Shown: positions 1 to 8,739 of the stretch, piece after piece
Position numbering within the stretch: position 1 is the first letter of the stretch
How the letters are laid out: each line of letters opens with the position of its first letter
Source: PALSA-1006 sp041660815
GTDB taxonomy: Bacteria > Pseudomonadota > Gammaproteobacteria > Burkholderiales > Gallionellaceae
DNA: 64,000 nt
Direction of reading: 5' to 3'
NCBI GenBank assembly: GCA_041660815.1
Contig: JBAZVN010000006.1
Span: 127,068-191,067, forward strand
Notes under the pieces: model-generated
What the model was told of the DNA's origin: nothing
The model's database searches: none
Seen by the model: the letters and a program-made list of their open reading frames with translations, nothing else
Program-made: the position numbers and the translations under genes

Positions 1-450
1 TTGTGGGGTGATCACGAGTGAATCACTTTTTAAAATAACATCGCCGCGTAATTGGGCGGGTTTTAAAAAATCGGAAACTTCATCCAGCAGCAGAGCCGGA
101 AGCGGAATCAGTGCGTTATGGATTTCGAGTTGCGCGGGCGTGGCAGATATTTCCATTGGCGCAATTTGTGCCGCATGGTCCCAATTTAGCTGAATATTCA
201 GTTTTCCACTGAGCAGTGGCATGAATATCATTTCCCAGTGCAGCTTATCCAGGGTGATCAATTTGCCACTGCGCTGGCGAATCACGGGGTTTGCCGAGCC
301 GCGCCAAATGCTACCCTGCGTGTTGGCTAATTCAAGCCGGTTTTGAGAAACATCGCCCAACACGATGCCAAGTAAAGTGGCAGGTGCGGTGACGAGCAGC
401 GCGCCCAGAAAGGTGACGATGAATAATATCCAAGTCCAGCGATTTAGCAT
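1..450 (-). CDS. gspN: Type II secretion system protein N (partial)
   Basis: Reading minus from the ATG at 450 gives 150 codons open to the window edge, so the C-terminus is missing. The product starts with one membrane segment (about residues 7-32) and continues as a periplasmic domain with the GspN-like pattern of a small residue-rich stretch followed by IWRG near residue 48. GspN is an accessory inner-membrane protein of the general secretion pathway. It begins 2 bp after gspM ends and is the last visible gene of the gspG-to-N run, which supports the name. Gene order carries much of the assignment because GspN sequences are divergent. Confidence 0.85.
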   Translation of the reverse strand, partial: MLNRWTWILFIVTFLGALLVTAPATLLGIVLGDVSQNRLELANTQGSIWRGSANPVIRQRSGKLITLDKLHWEMIFMPLLSGKLNIQLNWDHAAQIAPMEISATPAQLEIHNALIPLPALLLDEVSDFLKPAQLRGDVILKSDSLVITPQ

Positions 451-452
451 GT

Positions 453-965
453 TCAGGAGTTACTTCCATTGACTAAGGTGGCGCTGATCTTAACCATGCC
501 TGCTTGCGGTAAGGCGGAGATCGACAGTGTTTCGGCACGAATATGTTGCTCTTGTTGCAGTTCGCGCAGCCAGGCGATTAATTCAATATACGCAATTGAA
601 TCAATGGCGATGCGAATACCGCTGGGCTCCTGCACTTCCAGAGAATTGATCAAACTGCGCAATTGATGGCGTTGTGCAGAATCTTCAATACTGGATTTTA
701 ACGCGGTGATATCCAGTGCGGATAATTGCGGGCGATGGTTTAACGCTTCCACTTCCGCGGCTTGGTCGTTGAGTTTAATGTGTTGTGCCTGCAATGCGGG
801 AAGTGTTGCATGGAGTTTTGCAACGGCTCGATGCGCCGGTTCCCACAATACGGTGTAATAAACGATCGGGAAAATAATGGCGGCTGCCCAGAGCAGTAAT
901 TTGCGTTCCTGTGCCGGGCGACTTGACCAATGCTTAGTACGTAACTCTTGCCAGCGTGTTTTCAT
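453..965 (-). CDS. gspM: Type II secretion system protein M
   Basis: A 170-residue bitopic protein: short cytoplasmic N-terminus with the RPAQERKLLL pattern typical of GspM, one membrane helix near residues 25-42, then a coiled-coil and a small periplasmic ferredoxin-like domain. GspM pairs with GspL in the inner-membrane platform that links the secretion ATPase to the pseudopilus. Its ATG overlaps the gspL stop by 4 bp, so the two are translationally coupled, as usual for this pair. Confidence 0.9.
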   Translation of the reverse strand: MKTRWQELRTKHWSSRPAQERKLLLWAAAIIFPIVYYTVLWEPAHRAVAKLHATLPALQAQHIKLNDQAAEVEALNHRPQLSALDITALKSSIEDSAQRHQLRSLINSLEVQEPSGIRIAIDSIAYIELIAWLRELQQEQHIRAETLSISALPQAGMVKISATLVNGSNS

Positions 966-2182
966 TGCATGCCTCCAGTGCGAATTTCCAGGCGCGCTTC
1001 CACTCCGTTGCCGGTATCGCGCATGTCGCTAATTTTTGCATTTAATCCTTTGTTTATTAACGACTTTTGTAATGACTTTAGCGCTGTTTCATTGCCCAGT
1101 TTCAGGTCGAGATCCAAGCGCCCCGCTGAATAGTGCATTCCGCGCAGCGTACCCGTTGGTAAAGCCGCAAGCAGACTGGTGGTTTGATCAAGCAAGGGCA
1201 GAAAATCTGCTTCATCGGGCATGCCGGTGTTATGGCGTAGCACTGCTATATTGCGTTGCATTTGCAAAGGGGGATTGACCACGACGCTGGTCTCGCCAAA
1301 CGCTTTTCTAAAAGTGCGTTCCATGGCGGCGGTGATCTGGTTTTTTTCGCGCTGCAGCAAGCCCCACTCAAGGTTGGTTCCGATGGTTTCAATGACTAGT
1401 GCGGCCAGCAAAATGAAGGCTAAGGGGCGGAATTTTGGGAGCCATTCCTGAATTTTTGCGGGCGGCGCGAGGGGACCCCAGAGAAGATTTAAGGTGTTGG
1501 CCGGGATGGGTTCGCGCTGCCAGTCCCAGGGTTCGCCCGCGCTAATAGTTGCTGCCAGCTCCGGCCACACCGGGATGCCCGAGGCGGGGAGTGCGGCATG
1601 GTCGGTGAGCCGAATTTGAATGTTTTGCGGGGTGGTTGCGGTCAGACTTAAGCTAAGGGCGAGGGGCGGATGCGTCGCATCGCCTTTATCCAGTGCCATT
1701 CCGCTACTTGCGCCGGTACGCATAAAGCCTTTTTCTCCGTCCCACACCAGCACCCAGGAATTTTCGGGCAGAACGGGTAATAGCATTTCCGGAACAGCAC
1801 AGCGCAGCGCAATGCCAGCACTGTGGCATGCCGAGATAATGTTTTTAATCCATTGTTTATCAACAATAAATAATGATCTGCTGGCATCTTTTTGCGCCTC
1901 TCCCGGCACCACATGATTTTCTTCCGGGTCGGTCAGGGTGAATTCTTCCGCCACAAAAGGCAGTGCCGCTTCCCAGCGCCGCCGCGCACTCGCGGGCATT
2001 TGCACCGTCACACACATTATTTTTGTGGCGGCAATAATGGCAAGGTAATCATCCGCTTTGGGCATGGCGGCCAAAGGTGTCTGGCCGGATTGAACAACGG
2101 CGCCCGAGTCGTCACACAGTGCCCAAGGGCAGGGAGAGGCGCTGTCATGCCAGGAGGAGGAAAAATAAATCCGAAGTTTCAT
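962..2182 (-). CDS. gspL: Type II secretion system protein L
   Basis: A 406-residue protein with a cytoplasmic actin-like domain (about 1-245), one membrane helix at about 252-268 and a periplasmic ferredoxin-like domain that should pair with GspM. In the family the cytoplasmic part recruits the ATPase GspE. The length fits. It sits between gspK and gspM on minus; the 158 bp gap to gspK is the largest in this gsp run, and no obvious terminator is seen in it. Confidence 0.92.
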   Translation of the reverse strand: MKLRIYFSSSWHDSASPCPWALCDDSGAVVQSGQTPLAAMPKADDYLAIIAATKIMCVTVQMPASARRRWEAALPFVAEEFTLTDPEENHVVPGEAQKDASRSLFIVDKQWIKNIISACHSAGIALRCAVPEMLLPVLPENSWVLVWDGEKGFMRTGASSGMALDKGDATHPPLALSLSLTATTPQNIQIRLTDHAALPASGIPVWPELAATISAGEPWDWQREPIPANTLNLLWGPLAPPAKIQEWLPKFRPLAFILLAALVIETIGTNLEWGLLQREKNQITAAMERTFRKAFGETSVVVNPPLQMQRNIAVLRHNTGMPDEADFLPLLDQTTSLLAALPTGTLRGMHYSAGRLDLDLKLGNETALKSLQKSLINKGLNAKISDMRDTGNGVEARLEIRTGGMQ

Positions 2183-2340
2183 AAAGAGATAAGCGTTCTT
2201 GCCGGGAAAAAAGCTGGCCAGCTAGCGAAATGATTTTGAGTTTTATGGGTAAGCGGCATTGCTGATTGTATTGAGCCAAAAAATAGGGTGGATATTATCC
2301 TAAAAAACAGGCAGCCATATATTTTCTCGGAATGTTCGGC

Positions 2341-3261
2341 TTACTGCACACTCTGCCAAATAACCTTGGGCCAGCCCTGATTGCGATGCACCAGCGCCTG
2401 GGTAATTACTTGGGAATTATTCACCGAGGCTTGTCCGGTGATCCAGAAAAAATTGCTGCTGACGGCAAGATCGGCGTCCTCAATACTGATGGCTGGATTG
2501 GGCAAGTGCTGCTTGAATTCGGCGACAGTTGTAAATGGCTTGCCGCGCCGCTGCTGCACAACCAGACGGGCATCGGAGAGCGACATATTGGAAATAGCAG
2601 TTAAGACTTCCGCAGAAATAAAATTTACATTCAGCGCGCCAGAAATAGGCAGCACCACCACAAAGGGTTGCAGTTTATTCATTATTTGCGGTGTAAAACC
2701 CTTCACGCGGGCGAGCTCGCCAAATTCAACCAGGGGCCGATTGGCGGCGCGATAGGGGCGGGATAACCCCAGGTAGTAAGCATCCTCCACCCCGCCGGGA
2801 ATTTGAATTTCCGCATCCAGATCAATCCAATCCGCCAGTGCGTCGGCCAATTCCACCGGCAGATCCAACAGGCTTAATAGTCGTTGCAATTTGGCCAGAT
2901 CAGCCGGGCTGGTTAGGCCGCTTTTCACAATACTGTTTAAATTGAATCGTCCCTGACGATCTTCGATCAGGCCGATCACTTCGCCATTTTCCACGGGCAT
3001 TGCCGGGAGGCGCATAGTCCACAATTCAGTTTCATGATCAAAGGCATTGGCGCGCAAATCATCTGCCAACACCCCGCGTGCCCAATCAATTCCGGTTAAC
3101 CCCAGGCGGCGTGCCTGGGTACGGTCGAACTGGGTTTCAATCTGGCGTTGCCAGAAATTTTGCTGTTGGGAAATATACACCGCGAGCGTGGAGGAAATTG
3201 CCACGATGAGCATCACCATAATAATGGCCACACCGTTTTGTTTGTATGATGTAATTTTCAT
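2341..3261 (-). CDS. gspK: Type II secretion minor pseudopilin K
   Basis: I choose the ATG at 3261 (306 residues). An upstream extension to 3372 is open but lies inside gspJ, and the prepilin signal would then sit far from the N-terminus. From 3261 the protein starts with a short basic leader, a glycine cleavage site and a hydrophobic helix (about 11-30). The usual glutamate at mature position 5 is absent, which is characteristic of GspK, the pilus-tip subunit. The GspK helical insertion follows. The ATG overlaps the gspJ stop by 4 bp. Confidence 0.92.
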   Translation of the reverse strand: MKITSYKQNGVAIIMVMLIVAISSTLAVYISQQQNFWQRQIETQFDRTQARRLGLTGIDWARGVLADDLRANAFDHETELWTMRLPAMPVENGEVIGLIEDRQGRFNLNSIVKSGLTSPADLAKLQRLLSLLDLPVELADALADWIDLDAEIQIPGGVEDAYYLGLSRPYRAANRPLVEFGELARVKGFTPQIMNKLQPFVVVLPISGALNVNFISAEVLTAISNMSLSDARLVVQQRRGKPFTTVAEFKQHLPNPAISIEDADLAVSSNFFWITGQASVNNSQVITQALVHRNQGWPKVIWQSVQ

Positions 3262-3884
3262 TGCAATGCAAATATCCGCGATATTTTTTCGCCGCTCGCG
3301 AGGGTGAGATTCATTTCCACAGCGACCGGCGCAGCAGCGGAAGAAAACAAAGGCGGCCACTGGTTTTGCCAAATATTATTATTATCCAAATAGCTTAATT
3401 TGAATTCACGCACGCCTTCCAAAAGTGAATAGCGCACTGGTTTGGCAAGCGGATCCTGATCCAGCGCCGGCCAGCGCAACATGACAATAGCGCCCCGCTC
3501 AAAGCGATAAGCGATACGTTGCGGGGCTAACATTTCCACGCCTTGGTCGGTGATTCCGGCACGCGTAAAAGTCAGCTCGGCATCATTTTCTTCCAGCACC
3601 ACCGCGTGTCCTACCCATTCTGCAGCTGTTGCGCCGCTGCTATCTCTAACCGGGCGACTGACCGCTTGTGCGATATCCATTTCGACGCGTGAAAAGAAAA
3701 AAGCCAGATGCTGCCATTTGCGGGTTTCTTCCGCGACCCGTTCGCGGGTAAGCAACACCGAGTTTAATCCGCGATAACCCGCGACCGAAATGAAGGTCAA
3801 AATAACCAGTGCCACCAAGAGTTCGATGAGTGTGAACCCATTGATTTTATTTATATTTATTTTATTCTTTGAGTTTGAATGCAT
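3258..3884 (-). CDS. gspJ: Type II secretion minor pseudopilin J
   Basis: A 208-residue type IV pilin-like protein. The N-terminus has the prepilin peptidase motif G/FTLIE with Glu at mature position 5, then a hydrophobic helix and a beta-rich globular domain. GspJ forms the pseudopilus tip with GspI and GspK. Length and position between gspI and gspK agree. The start codon abuts or overlaps the gspI stop by one base. Confidence 0.93.
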   Translation of the reverse strand: MHSNSKNKININKINGFTLIELLVALVILTFISVAGYRGLNSVLLTRERVAEETRKWQHLAFFFSRVEMDIAQAVSRPVRDSSGATAAEWVGHAVVLEENDAELTFTRAGITDQGVEMLAPQRIAYRFERGAIVMLRWPALDQDPLAKPVRYSLLEGVREFKLSYLDNNNIWQNQWPPLFSSAAAPVAVEMNLTLASGEKISRIFALQ

Positions 3885-4288
3885 TATCTGCGCGGCACCT
3901 CAACCAGATAAGCGCTGAGTTTGCGCAGTGCAAATTTGTCATCATCGGGATGGGTGATGGTCACTTCGATGCGCCTGAAAGCTGTATTGGGCGTGCTGCT
4001 AATTTCCTCTTTCCACAATAAACGAATACCTGCTTGTGTTTCTTCCCCGCTTTGCGTGCCCACCGCCAGCCAATCGCCGCGTGCGGAATGTAACGCCAGA
4101 CGATTTTGTGCAATCCAGTCGGCCACCAGACGGACGCGCATCTCCTGGGCATGATTGGTGGCCGCCCCCGTGGCGCGAAACACCGCCGCCAGCGCAATCG
4201 CCAAAATTGCCAGCGCGACCAAGGTTTCCAGTAAGGTGAATCCGGCGTTGCGGGAATTATTTGAGCCGAAAGATTTAATTGGCATCAT
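3884..4288 (-). CDS. gspI: Type II secretion minor pseudopilin I
   Basis: Minor pseudopilin with the cleavage motif G/FTLLE followed by a leucine/alanine-rich helix. An in-frame ATG exists at 4300, but the tandem ATG at 4288/4285 gives a normal short leader and overlaps the gspH stop, as expected for coupling in this operon; I annotate 4288. GspI starts assembly of the I-J-K tip complex. The product is about 134 residues, the normal size. Confidence 0.9.
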   Translation of the reverse strand: MMPIKSFGSNNSRNAGFTLLETLVALAILAIALAAVFRATGAATNHAQEMRVRLVADWIAQNRLALHSARGDWLAVGTQSGEETQAGIRLLWKEEISSTPNTAFRRIEVTITHPDDDKFALRKLSAYLVEVPRR

Positions 4289-4781
4289 TCGATTCCACAA
4301 TCACTTCACCGGTACTTTTACCAACCACGCTGGTGTTGGCGGTTGCATTACTCATGCGTATGCGGAACGGCAGCGCAAAAGAGGAGGCGCTTAAGGCAAG
4401 ATGTTCGCCATGTTTAACCGGCCTATCTTCCACGGAAATTTCGTTAATCTGCATGCCCTCGGGGAGGGTGCGGGGACGAAATGCAGCATCGTCCTCGATC
4501 CGAGCCCAATCGTTATAGTCGTTTTTTTTCCAAAACAGGTAGCGTGTTTTTTCGCTTGACCATGCCATTGATCGACCGCTGGAGCGCGCTTCCAACCCCG
4601 CATTTTCAATCAGCAGTGCCAGTCGTGCGGCCTCTTCATGCAGCATGGTTCGGTCATCCGGCATAAGTTGCACGACTACCATGCCCAGCGAAATGCCCAT
4701 CACCACCAGCACAATGAGCAATTCGACCAGCGTGAAACCGCGCGGCTGCAACTTTGGCGATCTTGCCAGTCGCTTATTCAT
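4275..4781 (-). CDS. gspH: Type II secretion minor pseudopilin H
   Basis: A 168-residue pseudopilin. A leader of about 14 residues ends in the cleavage motif G/FTLVE, followed by a membrane helix and a GspH-type beta domain. GspH joins the tip complex to the major pseudopilin GspG. It lies directly after gspG and overlaps gspI, in the standard G-H-I-J-K order. Confidence 0.92.
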   Translation of the reverse strand: MNKRLARSPKLQPRGFTLVELLIVLVVMGISLGMVVVQLMPDDRTMLHEEAARLALLIENAGLEARSSGRSMAWSSEKTRYLFWKKNDYNDWARIEDDAAFRPRTLPEGMQINEISVEDRPVKHGEHLALSASSFALPFRIRMSNATANTSVVGKSTGEVIVESNDAN

Positions 4782-4814
4782 CCGAAGAATCGCGGAGTGG
4801 AAGGGCTACGCCTG

Positions 4815-5273
4815 CTATAAATCCCACGAGCCGATGTCCGCATCGCTGCCTTCACCTCCGGCAGCGCCATCCGCGCCAAAACTCATTACATCAATTTCAC
4901 CGCGCAAACCGGGTTGCAAATACTGGTAAGAGTTACCCCACGGATCTTTGGGCAATTTTTCCAGATAGCCATTGCCTTTCCAATTGGGTGGAACGGGGGC
5001 AGAGGTGGGCTTGGTGACCAGTGCCGGTAAGCCTTGTTCGGTGCCGGGGTAACGCATATTGTCCAGTTTATAAAGTTTGAGTGCCTGCACAATTGAGCCG
5101 ATGTCCTGCTTGGCCGCCGTAATACGCGCCTCATCCGGCCGTCCCATAATTTTGGGAACAATCAATGCGCCGAGCACGCCAAGAATCACGATTACGATCA
5201 TGACTTCAATAAGCGTGAAGCCGCGCTGCATCTTAAGGAGCGGCTGCGGTGAAGTTGTTGCAGTAGGTGCCAT
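4815..5273 (-). CDS. gspG: Type II secretion major pseudopilin G
   Basis: I choose the ATG at 5273 (152 residues) because an AGGAG ribosome site lies just upstream. The longer open frame to 5357 adds 28 residues before the prepilin leader with no support. Features: cleavage motif G/FTLIE, long hydrophobic helix, and the C-terminal calcium-site region of GspG with conserved PKDPWGN and DVMSFGADG-like segments. It is the major subunit of the secretion pseudopilus and the first gene of the visible gsp operon. Confidence 0.95.
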   Translation of the reverse strand: MAPTATTSPQPLLKMQRGFTLIEVMIVIVILGVLGALIVPKIMGRPDEARITAAKQDIGSIVQALKLYKLDNMRYPGTEQGLPALVTKPTSAPVPPNWKGNGYLEKLPKDPWGNSYQYLQPGLRGEIDVMSFGADGAAGGEGSDADIGSWDL

Positions 5274-5418
5274 GAGGTTTCTCCTGAATATTAAGGTCGC
5301 GAATTTTAGGGGGTTGTCCGGTTGAACGCAAACATAATGATTGGCGCGGCCTTTCATTGTCGGATCAGGCTATCTCGCATAAAATTCCGCCATTCCGTGT
5401 TCTTGCCGCGCAATACTT

Positions 5419-7797
5419 ATGAGTGAATTTCAAATAGCCATTATAGGTGCCGGTCCGGGTGGTCTGGCTGCCGCCGCGCGTGCTGCCAAGCTGGGCGTGT
5501 CGCATGTGTTGCTGGAGGCAAGCGGCAATCTTGCCAATACCATCTACAACTTCCAAAAACGTAAATATGTGATGGCTGAGCCGGCGCGTTTGCCGTTGCG
5601 CGGCGAGATTAGTTTTGCTGCCGCGAGCCGTGAGCAGATCTTGCAAGCCTGGCAGCATGAGGTTACTGCGCTGGGCGTGAATCTTAAGTTGCATGCGGCA
5701 GTCAGCGGAATTCAGGGGGAGCGCGGCAATTTTGCAATTTCTCTGGCGACTGGCGAGTTGATCGCTGCGCAGCAGGTGATTTTGGCGATTGGCTTGCAGG
5801 GCAATGTGCGCAAGCTGGGCGTGGCGGGCGAAACGCTGTCCGGCGTGCAATATCAGCTTGCTGATCCGGATGAATATGTTGAGGAAACGATTGTGGTGGT
5901 GGGTGCCGGTGATGCGGGTGTGGAAAATGCACTGGCACTGGCCAATAAAAATAAAGTATTTATAATCAATAGGAACGAGGAGTTCAGTAGCTGTAAAGCC
6001 GCCAACCTTGCGTTGCTGGAAACGGCGATTAAAGCCGGTAAAGTGGCGGTGCGCACTGGCGCACGCACGGAAAAAATCGAAATTAATACTGACGCAAAAT
6101 TTCCGTTAAATTATTTTGTTAATACGCCGCACAACAAAGAAATTATTCCCTGTCACCGTGTGATTGCCCGTCTGGGCGCGTTGCCGCCGCGCAAGTTGGT
6201 TGAGAGCTTTGGCGTGCGCTTTCCCAATGCCGAACCGACTGCGGTACCGCAACTTTCCGAGCATTACGAAAGCAATGTCGCCGGGCTATATATTATCGGG
6301 GCGTTGGCCGGATGTCCGCTCATCAAGCAGGCGATGAATCAGGGCTACGAGGTTGTCGAGCATATTCTGGGGCATGAAGTTACGCCTGCCGATGAAGTGT
6401 TATTGCAGGAAAAATTTACCAGGATTTCTGTGCATCTAACGGTGGCCGAAGGCATTTCCCTGTTGCGCCGCAATCATCCTTTATTGAATTCGCTCACCAC
6501 CCTGCAGTTGCGCGAGGTGGTGCTGGAAAGCACGATTACGTCTCCCGAACCCGAGACGGTTTTGTTTCACCAGCTGGATTTCAGCAGTAGTTTGTATTCC
6601 ATTTTGCAGGGTGAGGTGGAAATTCATATTGCCATGCCCGATGCCGGAACCAAGGTGATTAAACTATTTGCCGGAGATTTTTTTGGCGAAATCGGTTTGC
6701 TGTCCGGACGGCGGCGCTCCGGTACCGCAATTGCGGGTAAGGACTGCATTCTGATTGAAACGCCGCGCAGTGCGATGCTCAAATTGCTGACCACCAATGA
6801 AAGCGTGCAACGCAGTTTGGATGAGGTTTCTTTGAAACGCATTATTCGCTCGAATTTGGGCGGTGAATTCACCGAGCAGGAATTGGATGACTTGGTGCAT
6901 GGTTCGGTGTTGAAGCGTTATAACGAAGGCGATCTGTTTTTTAAAGAAAAAGATGCGGTGGACGGCTTGTATATGATCCGGCGCGGTTCGGTGACGGTTT
7001 CGCGCGAGATTGAAGGTAAAGAAACTGTGTTGGGTTATGTTGCAGCCGGAAATTATTTTGGCGAAATGGCATTGCTCTCCAATCAGCCGCGCTCTGCCAC
7101 GGTGCGCGCTGCCACCTATACCGAGGCCGTGCTGCTGCATGCCGATCAAGTCAAACTTTTGTTGTCGCGCAATGCGGCTATGCGCCGCAATGTGGATAGC
7201 ACGCATCTAAAAAATCTTCAGTCGAATGCCAATAATAAATTCGCCGAATCGAGCGAGATGGTGCGCTTCTTGGTGGATCAGGGTATCGGCGAGGGGACGG
7301 ATGTTCTGCTCATTGATTATGATCGCTGCCTGCGCTGTGACAATTGCGAATATGCCTGCGCCCAGGTGCATGACGGGGTTTCTCTGCTGCATCGCAGAGC
7401 GGGCGTCACTTTTCACAATATTCATATTCCCACTTCCTGCCGCCATTGCGAACATCCCCATTGCATGAAAGATTGCCCGCCGGATGCGATTCGCCGTTCC
7501 AGTAGCGGCGAGGTTTATATAGCGGAGAGCTGCATCGGCTGCGGCAACTGCCAGCGCAATTGTCCGTACGGGGTGATCACCATGCTGTCGCCTGCCAAGC
7601 AGCATGTCAGAACCAATTTTTGGGCGGTTATTTTTGGCGAAAAACAACACGTTGGCGAAAATCGGGATGAACATAAAAAAGCCAGTAAATGCGATATGTG
7701 TAAAGGTTTGGCGGATGGTCCTGCCTGCGTGCATTCGTGCCCGAGTGGCGCGGCGATGCGCCTGAGTCCGGAAGAAGTTATGGAGGCATTAAGTTGA
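5419..7797 (+). CDS. Fused flavoprotein, two cNMP domains and polyferredoxin
   Basis: A 792-residue multidomain protein. Residues 1-330 form a two-dinucleotide-fold flavoprotein: GAGPGG near residue 11 for FAD and GAGDAG near 161 for NAD(P)H. It resembles thioredoxin reductase-type oxidoreductases but has no CXXC redox pair, so disulfide reductase activity is unlikely. Two cyclic-nucleotide domains follow, with phosphate-binding cassettes FGEIGLL near 421 and FGEMALL...RSAT near 547. The C-terminal part (about 634-780) has four cysteine groups (CLRCDNC, CRHCEHPHC, CIGCGNC, CDMC...C), like the four-cluster ferredoxin subunits of DMSO reductase-type enzymes. It probably moves electrons between NAD(P)H and a partner under cAMP or cGMP control. 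The next two genes encode membrane and haem proteins. No convincing ribosome site is seen before the ATG. Confidence 0.85.
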   Translation: MSEFQIAIIGAGPGGLAAAARAAKLGVSHVLLEASGNLANTIYNFQKRKYVMAEPARLPLRGEISFAAASREQILQAWQHEVTALGVNLKLHAAVSGIQGERGNFAISLATGELIAAQQVILAIGLQGNVRKLGVAGETLSGVQYQLADPDEYVEETIVVVGAGDAGVENALALANKNKVFIINRNEEFSSCKAANLALLETAIKAGKVAVRTGARTEKIEINTDAKFPLNYFVNTPHNKEIIPCHRVIARLGALPPRKLVESFGVRFPNAEPTAVPQLSEHYESNVAGLYIIGALAGCPLIKQAMNQGYEVVEHILGHEVTPADEVLLQEKFTRISVHLTVAEGISLLRRNHPLLNSLTTLQLREVVLESTITSPEPETVLFHQLDFSSSLYSILQGEVEIHIAMPDAGTKVIKLFAGDFFGEIGLLSGRRRSGTAIAGKDCILIETPRSAMLKLLTTNESVQRSLDEVSLKRIIRSNLGGEFTEQELDDLVHGSVLKRYNEGDLFFKEKDAVDGLYMIRRGSVTVSREIEGKETVLGYVAAGNYFGEMALLSNQPRSATVRAATYTEAVLLHADQVKLLLSRNAAMRRNVDSTHLKNLQSNANNKFAESSEMVRFLVDQGIGEGTDVLLIDYDRCLRCDNCEYACAQVHDGVSLLHRRAGVTFHNIHIPTSCRHCEHPHCMKDCPPDAIRRSSSGEVYIAESCIGCGNCQRNCPYGVITMLSPAKQHVRTNFWAVIFGEKQHVGENRDEHKKASKCDMCKGLADGPACVHSCPSGAAMRLSPEEVMEALS

Positions 7798-7816
7798 GTG
7801 AGGTGGAGAGTTCATT

Positions 7817-8734
7817 ATGCTAGCGATTTCCCAGCGCCCCACCATATTGGGGTTGCGACAATTTTTGTATCTCAAGGTGGGCACCGGGTTGGTGGTTTTA
7901 TCTGCGCTTGCGTATATTCTCTACCATAAACATGATATTAAAAGCTTTGGCGGTACCTGGCTGGGCTATGTGCTGGGCATAATCGGCGCGTTAATCATCC
8001 TGCTATTACTCTGGTATGGCGTGCGCAAACGCGTCATTCCCCGGCAGGTTTCGCCGGATAGTGGGGCTGAGAATTCTGCGCCGTCGCCGCGCAAGCGCTT
8101 CAAAAGATCTGCCAAATTTGCTTTGCAGGATTGGCTTTCCTCGCATGTATATCTTGGACTTGCGTTGCCGATTATCGTTACTTTGCATAGCGGATTTCAG
8201 TTCGGAATAAATTTGTCCACGCTGACTTATTTGCTAATGCTGGGTGTGATTGTCAGCGGCCTGTACGGTTTATATGTCAGCATGAATTACCCCGGATTGC
8301 TCACGCAAAATTCCGATAATAGTAATCTTGCCGCGCTGTTTTCCGAGCTGGAAGAATTGGATGAAGTCATCCGTCAGCGGGCGGTCGACTTGCCCGAGGA
8401 AAGCCGCATAATATTAAATAAAAGTTGTGAACTGGCCCTGCAAAATGAAGGCTTAAAAACTCGTCTAACGGGGATTGCAGTAAACTGCCCGAATGCGGCA
8501 GCGATTCGGCATATTCATAAAATATACAATAAAAACAATGAGTTATATAATTTAGAGGGTATTAAAGAAATCTATACGACGGTATTGCACAAGGACAAAT
8601 TGTTGCTGCGCATTCGCACCGAATTGATGTTGATGACACGCATGCGCATTTGGCGTTATCTGCATATTCCGTTTTCATTGGCCTTGCTGGCAGCGCTGCT
8701 TGCGCATATTTTTTCAGTTATTTATTTTTGGTAA
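7817..8734 (+). CDS. Five-helix membrane protein, possible b-type cytochrome
   Basis: A 305-residue inner-membrane protein with predicted helices near 20-38, 46-66, 110-130, 133-153 and 283-303. A cytoplasmic-looking basic segment lies near 85-100 and a large charged segment near 165-275. Histidines sit in or beside helices (SHVYLG, TLHSGF, YLHIPF, LLAHIF), a pattern that could ligate b haem as in cytochrome b561 or ferric-reductase-like proteins. I do not recognise a named family. A purine-rich ribosome site (AGGTGGAGAG) precedes the ATG. It lies 19 bp after the flavoprotein and 5 bp before the multihaem cytochrome, so it is likely the quinone- or membrane-facing partner. Confidence 0.7.
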   Translation: MLAISQRPTILGLRQFLYLKVGTGLVVLSALAYILYHKHDIKSFGGTWLGYVLGIIGALIILLLLWYGVRKRVIPRQVSPDSGAENSAPSPRKRFKRSAKFALQDWLSSHVYLGLALPIIVTLHSGFQFGINLSTLTYLLMLGVIVSGLYGLYVSMNYPGLLTQNSDNSNLAALFSELEELDEVIRQRAVDLPEESRIILNKSCELALQNEGLKTRLTGIAVNCPNAAAIRHIHKIYNKNNELYNLEGIKEIYTTVLHKDKLLLRIRTELMLMTRMRIWRYLHIPFSLALLAALLAHIFSVIYFW

Positions 8735-8739
8735 GCATC

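Noticed and set aside
2212..2223. AGCTGGCCAGCT palindrome before gspL
   Set aside because: A 12 bp palindrome is expected by chance at this scale and has no promoter context.
5274..5357. Longer GspG start
   Set aside because: It adds 28 residues before the prepilin leader; the ATG at 5273 has AGGAG and a normal leader.
6664..7206. 180-codon antisense frame within the flavoprotein gene
   Set aside because: It lies opposite conserved cyclic-nucleotide domains and has no recognisable domain.
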